Shown: positions 1 to 9,496 of the stretch, piece by piece
Position numbering within the stretch: position 1 is the stretch's first letter
Layout: the number at the start of each line of letters is the position of its first letter
Assembly (NCBI GenBank): GCA_032718475.1
Contig: JAUCBJ010003175.1
Coordinates: forward strand, 1-26,813
Length of the DNA: 26,813 nt
Source: Nemertoderma westbladi
Lineage: Eukaryota > Xenacoelomorpha > Nemertodermatida > Nemertodermatidae
Reading direction: 5' to 3'
Notes under the pieces: model-generated
What the model was told of the DNA's origin: nothing
The model's input: only the letters and a program-made list of their open reading frames with translations
Databases searched by the model: none
Made by a program: the position numbers and the translations under genes

Positions 1-751
1 AATCCATGATCACACCGAGGTATTTTATTAGATTCACATGTTTGAGCTGTTCATCCCCTACGTACTGTATAAATTCCCTGATACAGGTCTATTTGAGAAG
101 TGCATGTATTCAATTTTGCTAGAATTGAGCGTTAGTCTATTAGCCAATAACCAGTCCTGTATTTTAGATAGTTCAGTATTTTGTATTATTATAAAGTGAA
201 TTTAAGTTGCTATGTCGGGCTGTAAAACTAGAGTCATCCGCGAAAAGAGTTGTGCATAAATTTGTTATAGACGGTAGATCATTTATGTATAGAATGAATA
301 GGAGGGGTCCCAAAAGACTCCCTTGGGGAATGCCCTTTCGTATTGTAACCGAATTTGATGAACAGCCGTTAACTGTGACAAACTGTGAGCGATTAGTAAG
401 GTAAACCTTTAACAATTCAAGTGGTTTGCCACGTATGCCGTAATGTTCTAGTTTTCTTGCCAAGATATGGTGATCTATTGTATCGAATGCTTTACGGATA
501 TCCATATAAACTGTGCAGGCTGAATCTCCTGTATCAATGACGTCACTAATTTGTTCTGAAAGTGTAAGAATTGCATGAAAGGTGCTTCTATTTTTTCTAA
601 ATCCGAACTGCCTATTTGTCAATATATTGTGAAATGAAATAAATGAGGACAATTGGTCATATAAAATTTTTTCAAATATCTTGCTAAATACCGGCAGAAT
701 AGAAATGGGTCGGTAGTTTCCCGGTTCAAGGGGGTCATCAGCTTTATACAC
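1..751 (-). pseudogene. Reverse transcriptase domain of non-LTR element A (broken)
   Basis: The longest open stretch (751 to 173) encodes about 190 residues of an RT fingers/palm region. In order it shows NYRPISILPVFSKIFEKIL, the FGFRKNRST block, DIRKAFDTIDHHIL with the first catalytic Asp, GIPQGSLLGPLLFILYINDLP, and LFADD, the second catalytic box. After a one-base insertion near 190 the homology resumes in another frame (SKIQDWLLANRL, typical of the palm/thumb), and after a further shift near 62 it ends with YLGVIMD. The protein would copy element RNA into DNA at the target site. Its 5' coding part is separated by the tandem array at 732-1341. An overlapping plus-strand ORF is an antisense shadow. 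Confidence 0.88.
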
Positions 752-1341
752 AGCGAGTAATTCGGGCTTGGGGGGTCATCAGCTTTATACACAGCGAGTA
801 ATTCGGGCTTAGTGGGTCATCAGCTTTATACACAGCGAGTAATTCGGGCTTGGTGGGTCATCAGCTTTATACACAGCGAGTAATTCGGGCTTAGTGGGTT
901 ATCAGCTTTATACACAGCGAGTAATTCGGGCTTGGTGGGTCATCAGCTTTATACACAGCGAGTAATTCGGGCTTAGTGGGTCATCAGCTTTATACACAGC
1001 GAGTAATTCGGGCTTAGTGGGTCATCAGCTTTATACACAGCGAGTAATTCGGGCTTGGTGGGTCATCAGCTTTATACACAGGAGTAATTCGGGCTTGGTG
1101 GGTCATCAGCTTTATACACAGCGAGTAATTCGGGCTTGGTGGGTCATCAGCTTTATACACAGCGAGTAATTCGGGCTTGGTGGGTCATCACCTTTATACA
1201 CAGCTAGTAATTCGGGCTTGGTGGGTCATCAGCTTTATACACAGGAGTAATTCGGGCTTGGTGGGTCATCAGCTTTATACACAGGAGTAATTCGGGCTTG
1301 GTGGGTCATCAGCTTTATACACAGCGAGTAATTCGGGCTTG
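732..1341. repeat. Tandem array, 15 units of 40/41 bp, made from RT coding sequence
   Basis: Unit starts are 732, 773, 814, 855, 896, 937, 978, 1019, 1060, 1100, 1141, 1182, 1223, 1263 and 1303. Twelve units are the 41-bp form and three (1060, 1223, 1263) are 40 bp, lacking one C in the stretch acagcgagtaa (acaggagtaa in the short form). On the minus strand a 40-bp unit reads ITPVYKADDP in frame with the RT on both sides, so the array is an expansion of a single original RT segment. It is not a CRISPR: there are no unique spacers. Confidence 0.97.
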
Positions 1342-1969
1342 CTTAAGGAGGTCGGGGAATTTCTGTGTTTGCCATGAGATGTTTATCAATTTTGATAAGT
1401 GAACTGATATTTGTTTGGCGCCTAACTTTACAAGCTTTACTGGAAATTGATCATTGGTTGAGCTGCTTTCATTTAGATGTAATAAATGAATTTCAACCTC
1501 AACGTCAGAAGTTTCAATGAGCGAAAATGATTTTGCAGGTGATTTATTTCCTTTTATTAATTTGATTGGACATTTTGTTCGCTGTGGGAGCTTATTATGC
1601 AGTGATTTCGCACTATTGGAAAGTAGTCATTAAATATATTTGATATGTCGGAGGAATTATCCGATATACCGTTGTTCCCGTCTCCTTTCATTCGCAACCG
1701 TTTGGGAGTGCTGCAGGTTTTATTTTTTGATATAGCTGTGTTAATTATTTTCCAGGTGCGCCTAACACTCCCATTGCATTCAGCAAAAAAAAAGCGTTTT
1801 CGTAATAACGCTTTTCGGCTGTCCTTAAAATTGTAGAGACCTGGTTTCGATATTTTTGATACTGTGTTCTGCACTGAACGGTTTTATTTGATAGTTGCTT
1901 TATGTAGAGTTTATTTTTTGTTTCAATACACTTGGCAATTCCTGTTGTAATCCAGGGTTTACGCACTAA
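1342..1969 (-). pseudogene. Pol connector region upstream of RT, non-LTR element A (broken)
   Basis: Minus-strand reading gives KPWITTGIAKCIETKNKLY and about 40 further basic residues, typical of the linker between endonuclease and RT in jockey/CR1 elements. A frameshift near 1780 moves to the frame with RRTWKIINTAISKNK. Another shift near 1575 leads to an open run of roughly 75 codons that ends in FPDLLKQARIT, the usual lead-in to the RT. A further frame-shifted stretch with similar character (YELFYNNFKTICN) may extend to about 2045. There is no start codon or endonuclease domain in view. The order and strand match the RT at 1-751, so both belong to one element. Confidence 0.78.
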
Positions 1970-2050
1970 TATTAAATTCCTTAATTTTTACATGTGAATT
2001 GCAAATTGTCTTAAAATTATTATAAAATAGCTCGTATTTGTTACCTTTTA

Positions 2051-2562
2051 GTAAATCCAAATACGACGTTTCGGGTCCAACAGGCTCATCAATTTAACTA
2101 AAGTCAGGTTAAGTACAGACTGACCTTAATATTATACAACGGAGAAAAATTTTCCCGGATAGTAAAAGCGCATCAGCCGTAATTCAAGGGGTGATTTTTT
2201 TTATGTTGAGCAGTGGTCGAAGTCTATCTGTGGCGTAGGAGAAACGACGATGTAATCATCTTTAGGTAAACAATGCAGAAACCCCCCTACGTGTAGATCG
2301 AAACACAACACGAATAGAAATAGCACCATTAATAACATAAATACCATTACATCATTACATTACATTCCGGTACCCCTACCCCCCCCCCCCCCCCCCCCTG
2401 GCACCTGACTCCCTGATCGATGGTGTGTTTTGGTTGATACAGTAGTATGTACTGTAGCTAAACTGCGGTAGGCCTTTATCATTATTTATAATTTAGGTTA
2501 ATTTTTCTAGTTAGTTAGCTTGATATTGGTGCTTGCTGGACCCGAAACGTCATGTTTGGATT
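2051..2562. repeat. Inverted motif pair with hammerhead-like 3' core (CCCGAAACGTC)
   Basis: The minus strand at about 2051-2090 and the plus strand at about 2525-2562 share TGGACCCGAAACGTC followed, after a variable base or two, by TTTGGATTT. In hammerhead ribozymes of the type carried by Penelope-like elements, CGAAAC followed by GTC is the 3' core and CTGATGAG is the 5' core. The minus-strand copy has TTGATGAG eleven bases before CGAAAC, so only the first core base differs. The plus copy has lost the 5' core. Helices I and II are poorly formed in both, so these are at best decayed ribozymes or the ends of a roughly 0.5-kb element. Confidence 0.35.
2379..2398. repeat. C20 homopolymer
   Basis: An uninterrupted run of 20 C on the plus strand. 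Similar runs occur at 6218-6237 (C20) and 6865-6879 (C15), with G23 at 5906-5928. Exact lengths may be unreliable in a sequence assembly. Confidence 0.95.
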
Positions 2563-2746
2563 TCCTGTCTGTAATATTTGTTTTGTAAACTGATTAAAAT
2601 GAAATTTAAATGCTTTGTATGTAATTGCTATGTTCACACTTTAATAGAAGAGAACAAATTGTTGTGAATGCCTTGTAAGAAGTTGAATTTTTTACAAGCT
2701 AGTATTTGCCTGATTTGACATAGATTATTGTTTGTGTTTGTGCTGC

Positions 2747-4264
2747 TGCAAAGAGCATTAAGACCAATCGTGTCAGTGGAGTAGATGGCGTTCCCCCTGA
2801 GGTCTTTAAAATACCTGAGTGTTAAAAGCTCATCTATCCCATCATAGTAGACATGTACCGAACAACAAGAGTCCCACAAGAAATGAAAACAAATAAGTTG
2901 GTGCCAGTTCCCAAGAAGGGCAACCTAACACTCTATGGTTCTTTTCGGGGAATCTCATTGATCTCGATTGCTGCAAAGCTATACAATATAATTATATTAA
3001 ATCGCATCAGGGATCCCATTGAGAGACTGCTCCGTGGAAATCAGAATGGGTTCCGTAAAGGTCGTGGGACCATGGAGCCCGTTTTGGCAACTTAGAAGGA
3101 TAATTGAAGAGTTATCAAAAAAGAAAGACAGGCATCTGGCTGTTATCTTTGTTGACTTCTTCAAGGCCTTTGATTCAGTCTCTCGCTCACGTATGTTCAG
3201 CATACTTTCATTATGGGATTCCTGATGAAATTATTGCAGCAATCAGATCAGTATACGATGGTTCGACAACATTTGTGTCTACTGTTGACGGTGACACAGA
3301 ACCATTTGAAGTGTTAGGGGGTGTCCTCCAGGGAGACACACTTGCACCATTCTTGTTCATAATTGTTGTTGACTATGTTCTACGCATGTCCTTAGATCAT
3401 CATAATGATGATGGGGTGATGATAACTCCACCTACTGGCTCCAAAAGTCGAGGAAATCCTGCCAAGTACCTAACTGATCTAGACTTTGCTGATGACTTAG
3501 GAGTACTCTCAGAATGACTAGAGGGAGCCCAACGGCTCCTCAGCTCATTAGAACATGCTGCTTCTAGTGTTGGTCTTTTTATTAACTCCAGAAAGACCAA
3601 AATGTTGACAGTTAACTTTGAAAGTCCTCAGCAAGTCTCTGATCGGATGAGCATAAGCTCAAAAGATGGTATGCTTGAGCATGTGGATGACTTCTGTTAC
3701 CTGGGATCATGGATCAGGAAGTCAGGTGAGGACCTTCGAATACGTAAGGGAAAGGCATGGGCAGCCTTGAATAGGCTTTCCAGGATTTGGAAGTCACCGA
3801 GAATTAATCGGAAACTTAAGGTCCGATTATTTAGAGCAGTAGTAGTTCCAGTACTCCTCTATGGGAGTCCATGCTGGGCTCTAACTGCTGAGGACACCAA
3901 ATCTCTGGATGGCACATTCACAAGAATGCTACGCCGGGTTCATTGTGTCAAGTACAAAGCACACATCTCCAACCAGACACTATATAACATTGGAGGTGTC
4001 TCATTGGTTCCCCCAAGCTTGACACTAGAACAAAATCGCCTCCGCTTTGCAGGACATTGCTTTCGCCGTGAGGACCAGTCAGTGCATAATCTTGTACTTT
4101 GGCAGCCTCATGGAGTGAATAAGCATGGTGGACAGCCCATGACTTTCTTGAGACGCATCTTAAAGGACACTGGACTTGAAGATGCGGATGATCTAGCAAA
4201 TGTCATGGGTGATAGGGAGTTGTGGCGGTGCAATTTTGTCGATAAGCCGGCACAGCATTCTTAA
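2747..4264 (+). pseudogene. 5'-truncated reverse transcriptase, non-LTR family B (broken)
   Basis: The plus strand encodes an RT from its N-terminal finger region to the C-terminus: SGVDGVPPEVFK, VPVPKKGN, RGISLISIAAKLYN, NQNGFRKGRGT, VIFVDFFKAFDSV (catalytic Asp), GVLQGDTLAPFLFII, LDFADDLG (catalytic pair), then YLGSWIRKSGEDLR and the post-RT region with VPVLLYGSPCWALT and LRFAGHCFRRE. This QGDTLAP/FADD family with a long C-terminal tail is common in animal genomes, but I do not assign the clade. Lesions: a stop at about 2838, frameshifts near 3080-3095 and 3205-3225, and a TGA at 3515-3517 where the two copies at 7.6 and 10.6 kb have a serine codon. No endonuclease is present, so the element is 5'-truncated at about 2747 or earlier. 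The last uninterrupted ORF runs to the stop at 4264, and AT-rich sequence follows. Confidence 0.9.
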
Positions 4265-4594
4265 AAATGCAGCTGCAATGCAGCATGCCGATCCTAGTAG
4301 TAATTGTTTGTGAACACAATTAATCTACATGATTACTAACAAAAAACATAAAAGATTTGAATGAACAAATATTTTGAGAATATCCTGTTTGATTCCCCCA
4401 AATCACAATTTTATTATAGCTATAGTTTGTGTTGCTTGTTATAGAAAATGTTCCTGAACAAAATAACATGTTTGCTATTAATTACTAGAACAAATATTTC
4501 TTGTTTTGGAACCTTTTTTTGCTCAAATTTGTAATTTTTCCACAGATTATTTATTATATTCCTTTTTATATAATTTAAAACCATAACATGAACC
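4265..4594. other. AT-rich flank / possible 3' UTR of non-LTR family B
   Basis: About 330 bases after the RT stop with no gene. It is AT-rich, has no obvious poly-A end, and ends abruptly at the hAT-like terminus at 4595. Confidence 0.5.
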
Positions 4595-5529
4595 CAGGGC
4601 CGGATTAACCTGGAGGCAAACTATGAGGCACGTGCCTCGGGGCCTCTGCTCAACGGGGCCTCCAAAAAAATTATATGCATTAGAAAAGGCTAGAGATCCG
4701 TATGCAGTCGCATTTGATATTTTGATATTAATTAATGAAATGATGTACATTTTGCATAGTAATATCACCACTGACTTCATTGCAATATTTTTCACAAAAA
4801 TATTGTGTTCTTGAACATTAGCTAATCGTCTAGCTAGTAATTTTTCAAAACATGATTTATTATATATTAAAATTTTTTTTGAAATTTCATAAAATACTGC
4901 AATTTTTTTGTGTTCTAGAAAATTAGTAGATTTGTTGTTTTTTATGGTAGTTAGTGTTTTTTTACTAGCTAGTATTTTTTGTAATTATAAAAAAATATGA
5001 AAACATTGATGTTTCAGGTTTAAACTGTTGCAGAATATATTAATGAACAAAAATATTGATGATATTATAGCAGTTTACATTTTTTGCATGGTAACAATGA
5101 TTTATGTTTAAAAAATGTAGTTTTTTTTATTACTAGCCAGTTTAAATTTGAAAAATGATAAGCTATATTTTCTACAACATTATATTTTTTATTTTATTTA
5201 TGTTCTAGAATAGTGTATAATAGTTATATTTTGTTCTAGAATTCTACAATGTTGCCATGGTAACAATGATTTACGTTATAAAAATGCGACTGCATACGGA
5301 ATTGTTCCCATTAAAAATTAAACAATGCATAAATATATAAATATTTAAACCGCTTTAAAAATAGTCAGTAACTACAAAAAGTAAATTTAAATTAACCTTG
5401 GGGTGCTAATGTTTTGTCACATTGCTTGGGTTAATACAATTACAAACAACTACAAATTTTAATTGTAGCTAGTGATTTTTATTAAATATGTGATACAAAG
5501 ATAAGATACAATAAAAAAAAGGAAAAAAA

Positions 5530-5900
5530 AAAAGGAAAAAAAAAAAATAAGATACAATAAAAATTTAACAAAATTAACAAAATTAGCTAGTTTTTTGTTT
5601 TTTTTTGTTCTAGAACAACAAATATTTGTTCTAGAACAAACTTTTTATATTAAGAATAGATAATATGCTCTAGAATATTTTTTTAAAAAAAAGTAACAAA
5701 AACTACCTAGAATAAAAAGTTTATACAAAGATAACATATAATTAAAAATTTACAAAATTAACAAATTAGCTAGTTTTATTCTATTTTTTTATTCTAGAAC
5801 AAAAAATATTTGTTCTAGAACAACATTTTTATGTCAAATGAATAGATATGTTCTAGAACCTTTAAAAGAAAGTAACAAAAACTAGATATTATAAAAGGTT
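5530..5900. repeat. Two tandem copies of a roughly 180-bp AT-rich unit
   Basis: Landmarks recur in order at an offset of 179-184 bases: AATTAGCTAG at 5581 and 5764, TTCTAGAA pairs at 5608/5629 and 5792/5813, and AGTAACAAAA at 5692 and 5871. The copies carry most of the heat-shock-like palindromes of this element. Confidence 0.8.
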
Positions 5901-5905
5901 TGCGT

Positions 5906-5928
5906 GGGGGGGGGGGGGGGGGGGGGGG
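5906..5928. repeat. G23 homopolymer
   Basis: Uninterrupted run of 23 G inside the hAT-like element. It produces the poly-proline in an antisense ORF that is not a gene. Confidence 0.95.
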
Positions 5929-6217
5929 TGGTGTTCCCAAAACATACAGTAGTAGTGCCGACTCAACGCACTCACCTAATGAAACACTAACTACCACATA
6001 ATCTTATATCAGATGACTATATTCTAGAATAATACAATTGCAAAGGGTGCAAAAGACACTATAAAAATCTTCAAAATTTTGGCCACGAGCTTCATAAGTA
6101 CCGGCCTCCTCTACAGTACCTTCCCTTCCCGACTACTTTACAAACACAGGCGAAATAATTTATAATATTTTATAATTTTATAAATTAAATATTTTATGCG
6201 AAATAAATACTAAAATT

Positions 6218-6237
6218 CCCCCCCCCCCCCCCCCCCC
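6218..6237. repeat. C20 homopolymer
   Basis: Uninterrupted C20 near the right end of the hAT-like element, about 300 bases from the G23 run and therefore its complement on the same strand. The two could pair in single-stranded DNA or RNA. Confidence 0.95.
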
Positions 6238-6321
6238 ATCGCCATCACCTGAAAAGATTTTGGGGTGGGGCCTCAAGTTTGTCTTTACCTAGGGGCCACA
6301 CATATGCTTAATCCGGCTCTA

Positions 6322-7134
6322 ATGAATAGGGATGTTAAAATGAAAATGGAAGGACAACGACACGGAGCATATTGTATTTGGCAGTAATTAAAACGAACAA
6401 GTAACGTAGCGACAAATATTAAACGAAATTAATAACGAAATATAGAGTATTTCGTTAAATTCGAAAAATAGCGGAGGAGTGAAAGGTAGGAGTGCGGCGG
6501 AAGTGACATTTGAAAAATTGAAATATCGTGAAAAGTAATTCCGAGATAATTTGCTTCAAACCTTAATCGGCCAGTAATGTTTGACACTATTATGGTTTCA
6601 TACCAAGTCACTAAAATCATCAATATGGGGGTTTTCGGGGTCGGTGATTTTATTTCTGATGTCAGTTTTTATGTTTGGTGGCATCTAATATGTCTGTCTG
6701 ACAGCATGTCTGTCTGTCTGTCTTCTAAATTTTGACGGACAAACTAATAGACGGAAAGACAGCGATAACTCGAGAACTAAAAAAACGTCCCCGTTAAATT
6801 CTGCATCAGAAGAAATAAAAAAACACAAATGTGACAATTTTACCCAAGTAGGGGGTACCCCACACCCCCCCCCCCCCCCTTAATAAATACAATAGGCCTA
6901 CCCCTACATCAACTAGTTAAGGCAGTAACCGGTTTGGTTTGGGTAGTGTCAGCAATTACAATTACAGTATGTACAGTAATATTGATATTCTATATCTACT
7001 TGCATTGCTTGAAATAAGCCTGCACGAGCAAAAGGATTACCGCACCGTAATCAAAAAATATTTAGATTTTGATGATATTTGCCATGATTAGAACGAAAAA
7101 TGATTGGACTGAAAAAAATACCAAAAGGAAGTAA
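6322..7134. other. Non-coding stretch with CTGT microsatellite and C15 run
   Basis: No gene seen. It contains an interrupted TGTC/TCTG microsatellite at 6691-6722, followed by a short motif with GACGGACAAAC and AGACAGCGATAACTCGAGAA like those often flanking such microsatellites in invertebrates, and a C15 run at 6865-6879. Confidence 0.7.
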
Positions 7135-7249
7135 AATTTATTTAGTTTCGTTTTTTTTATTCAACCCTGAATAAATGTACAGTAATATCCAATTTTTCAA
7201 TACTAATACTGTATTGCCTTGTAGAATAAAGGCAGCAAAGACAGATGGA

Positions 7250-7694
7250 CTATGAACAATGAGCATGGAGGAGTACTGGAACTACCTCTGCTCTAAATAA
7301 TCGGACCTTAAGTTTCCGATTAATTCTCGGTGACTTCCAAATCCTGGAAAGCCTATTCAAGGCTGCCCATGCATTTCCCTTACGTATTCGAAGGTCCTCA
7401 CCTGACTTCCGGATCCATGATCCCAGGTAACAGAAGTCGTCCACATGCTTAAGCATACCATCCTTTGAGCTTATGCTCATCCGATCAGAGACTTGCTGAG
7501 GACTTTCAAAGTTAACTGTCAAAAGTTTGGTCTTTCTGGAGTTGATAAAAAGACCAACACTAGAAGCAGCATGTTCTAATGAGCTGAGGAGCCGTTGGGC
7601 TCCCTCTAGTGATTCTGAGAGTATTCCTAAGTCATCAGCAAAGTCTAGATCAGTTAGGTACTTGGCAGGATTTGCTCGACTTCTGGAGCCAGTA
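7250..7694 (-). pseudogene. RT fragment of non-LTR family B (duplication copy 1)
   Basis: A minus-strand open frame of about 148 codons matches the family B RT at 2747-4264 from PTGSRSRANPAKYLTDLDF, just before the FADD box, through the segment with YLGSWIRKSGEDLR, to VPVLL. Identity to the copy at 3.4-3.9 kb is very high by eye (few substitutions per line). The frame is uninterrupted here and has a serine codon where the 3.5-kb copy has TGA. Both ends are abrupt: upstream homology stops at a TAG next to the C48-type gene, and downstream homology stops just after VPVLL. It lacks most of the palm, so it cannot be active. Confidence 0.9.
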
Positions 7695-7744
7695 GGTGAA
7701 AAAAACTAGATTCATACACAAAATATATAAATTAATTGCTGCAA

Positions 7745-8824
7745 TGAATAAGCTAACCAAAATGAAGATGCTGTTGGGGGTAGGCAATATGGCTGGACTA
7801 TAGCAGAATTTGATGATTAATATTACATCCTTAATAGTCTCACCAGCATGGCTTTTGTGAATTTGAAGCAGGGCTTTCTCTCCCGCCTTTATTACTTCCT
7901 CTTTAGTGGACCCAGAATTTAGAAATATTTTGGCTTGTAATACGGTGAAGTAGGGGAGGGGGAAACTGCCGCTGGGTGGGTGTCGCTCTGCGCGTTGGGT
8001 TCTTGAATTTTGACTTCGAATTTTGAATCTGAAATTAAGTATCCTGAGCCAGCACAGTAGTTCCCCTCTGGGTCTTTGTGTTTATGCAGCTTATAGTTAC
8101 TGTTGACTGCGACTGACTTTAAACAGGTGGGGCAAACTTATTTGATGTGGGTTTTTGAAATAGAACTGTGATTGTTATTATTGCCCGTGTCTTCGGTCCA
8201 CTGCCTGTTTGTTGGTGTTTGTTGATTGAGATCAACAGGCAAAGTATTTTGATGACATGTTGCAATGGTGGGGGGTTGCGTCCTTAATGGTGAGGTTGCT
8301 CAACCTAAAGAGGAAGGTGGCTTAGAAAGTTCTCTAGGCCCATTTGCGCTTGAGGGGACTAGGCTCGAGTTTGACAGTACGAGCTGGAGGATTTGTTTAC
8401 AATAAGACGCTATGGAATAGTCATTGATGCTGGAGAATGAGGTGGAATCCTGTAGCTTCTCAAGATAAATTTCGACGAACCAGCAAAGGTGAATGCCACA
8501 CTGGTAACTATTAAACTGGATTCGCTTCATTGGAGATAGGATATTAACAAGTTTGGGTTTGTGATCAAATTTAGCACATTCCTGATTTATCCAAGCTTCG
8601 AGAGCTTCCATATATTCTGTTCCACAAGCACCTATAGAGTCCAACTATCTAATAGACCAGCTATTGGTTAGGAAAACAGCAAGGGCCCAGTGACATCCTC
8701 TGACGTTGATTGGGAAGAAGATAAGTTCATTTAAGAAGATGTCCGACTTAGACCACCGTTCTACTGAGCTGTAGTCTTCTGATATGATGCGATTAAAGAA
8801 GTGGATACTGAAAATTTTGGTTTT
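7745..8824 (-). pseudogene. Ulp1/SENP-like peptidase C48 gene fragment (duplication copy 1)
   Basis: Read on the minus strand, the sequence shows a C48 cysteine protease core of the type that removes SUMO or similar modifiers and is also carried by several DNA transposons. Visible motifs in order: FFNRIISEDYSSVERWSKSD, ELIFFPIN, GCHWALAV with the catalytic His, LDSIGACG with the catalytic Asp, and IQFNSYQCGIHLCWF with the catalytic Cys and the upstream Gln. A TAG stop lies at 8645-8647, between His and Asp, and the domain is cut at its N-terminal side at 8824. Further downstream (8300 to 7745) is sequence of uncertain frame, then a KEEVIKAGEKALLQIHK and LPTP region, frame-shifted here but open as LPPTASS in copy 2. 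A transposon origin is inferred. Confidence 0.8.
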
Positions 8825-9496
8825 GGACAGACTCTGTTAGATCGATAAGACTTTGATCCCTGGTCACAGGTATAATGGTGAAGCACCCTAGTTGATTGCT
8901 CCAGAGAATACTTTTTTATTTTTTTTATTTTTATTTTTTTTAAACACTAACTTTGGTAGAGATAAAATTATGTAATAGTATGTAATGCTATGCAATTATG
9001 TAATGATTAAATAATGGGAAAAAAAATATAAAGAATATCAAAAATTAAAAAGGTAAACATGGTAAACAAAACAAAGAATAACAAGTATTAAAATTTAAAA
9101 CATTTCAAACTAATCATAAAAACGTAGCTAGTTAAAAAATTCAATCCTAGAAAAAACCAAAATTTAGCACAAAAATATATTTGGTGCAAAATAATTTTTT
9201 TTGGTGTGAAATCATCTAATTTGGGGTAGCATTCAATTAGTGGCGATATAAATATAACAGTATCAGTATAATGGTATAATTAAGGTAACATTACATACAT
9301 AAGACGATAGCTGTATAGAGGTTGGATTATACCAAATCTGCAGATAGTGAGGTAAATTGACCGAAAGTAATAAAAATAAAAGTAATCTCCACTGTCATTT
9401 TGCGACAAACTCACGTATACAACAAACCGATAAGATATGCCAGCTCTGTCTGCTGCAAATATTCTGATATTGCAGTAGGCCTACTGATAAATCAGT

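Larger units (their letters stand above)
1..1969 (-). mobile_element. Decayed non-LTR retrotransposon A (jockey/CR1-like), internal part
   Basis: Minus-strand coding remnants follow the order expected of a jockey/CR1/L2-like pol: the connector upstream of the RT (with the motif KPWITTGI), the start of the RT domain (FPDLLKQ, then NYRPIS), the catalytic FADD box, and the post-catalytic YLGVIMD motif at the very left edge. The element continues off the window, so its 3' end is unseen, and no endonuclease domain is visible upstream. At least four frameshifts and a large internal tandem array make it inactive. The clade is assigned only from motif style and is uncertain. Confidence 0.85.
1970..2740. 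other. Non-coding stretch between two non-LTR remnants
   Basis: I see no gene here. The part next to 1970 may still be frame-shifted element A coding sequence on the minus strand. The rest holds a 20-base C run, an inverted pair of short motifs (2051-2090 and 2525-2562), and AT-rich sequence leading into the second RT remnant. The few short ORFs lack any recognisable motif. Confidence 0.6.
4913..6029. promoter_or_regulatory. Cluster of nine TTCTAGAA palindromes (heat-shock-element-like)
   Basis: Perfect TTCTAGAA occurs at 4913, 5203, 5234, 5608, 5629, 5792, 5813, 5851 and 6022, plus a one-base variant at 5668. Several extend to TTGTTCTAGAACAA. The pattern TTCnnGAA is the two-site core of the heat-shock factor binding element. 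Two pairs (5608/5629 and 5792/5813) are exactly 21 bp apart, about two helical turns, although the second pair is a duplicate of the first. Function is inferred only from the motif, and AT-rich palindromes could also arise by repeat expansion. Confidence 0.45.
4595..6321. mobile_element. Non-autonomous DNA transposon with hAT-like terminal inverted repeats
   Basis: The left end reads CAGGGCCGGATTAACC and the right end, reverse-complemented, TAGAGCCGGATTAAGC, matching at 13 of 16 positions. Beyond the ends both sides also carry GGGGCC/GAGGCC-rich sequence. The CAGGGCCGG-type terminus is familiar from hAT-like non-autonomous elements. Flanks share only ATGAA of a possible 8-bp target duplication, which fits decay or a different boundary. 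The interior is very AT-rich, has no transposase coding region, and contains a G23 run, a C20 run, a tandem duplication of about 180 bp and many TTCTAGAA palindromes. Short ORFs inside are not credible genes. Confidence 0.65.

Noticed and set aside
207-404. Plus-strand ORF of 65 codons
   Set aside because: Antisense shadow of the minus-strand RT, which has clear motifs.
732-1341. CRISPR-like or satellite array
   Set aside because: Units are adjacent without unique spacers, and the sequence is RT coding sequence in an animal genome.
2634-2879. Minus-strand ORF of 81 codons
   Set aside because: Opposite to the start of the family B RT remnant and without any motif.
3948-4199. Minus-strand ORF of 83 codons
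   Set aside because: Antisense to the family B RT C-terminal region.
4547-4814. Small ORFs on both strands at the left end of the hAT-like element
   Set aside because: They span the transposon terminus, have no motif and overlap each other antisense.
5815-5997. ORF with a poly-proline run
   Set aside because: The prolines come from the G23 homopolymer; no other coding sign.
7527-7709. Plus-strand ORF, repeated at 10553-10735
   Set aside because: Antisense of the RT fragments; the repeat reflects the segmental duplication, not a conserved gene.
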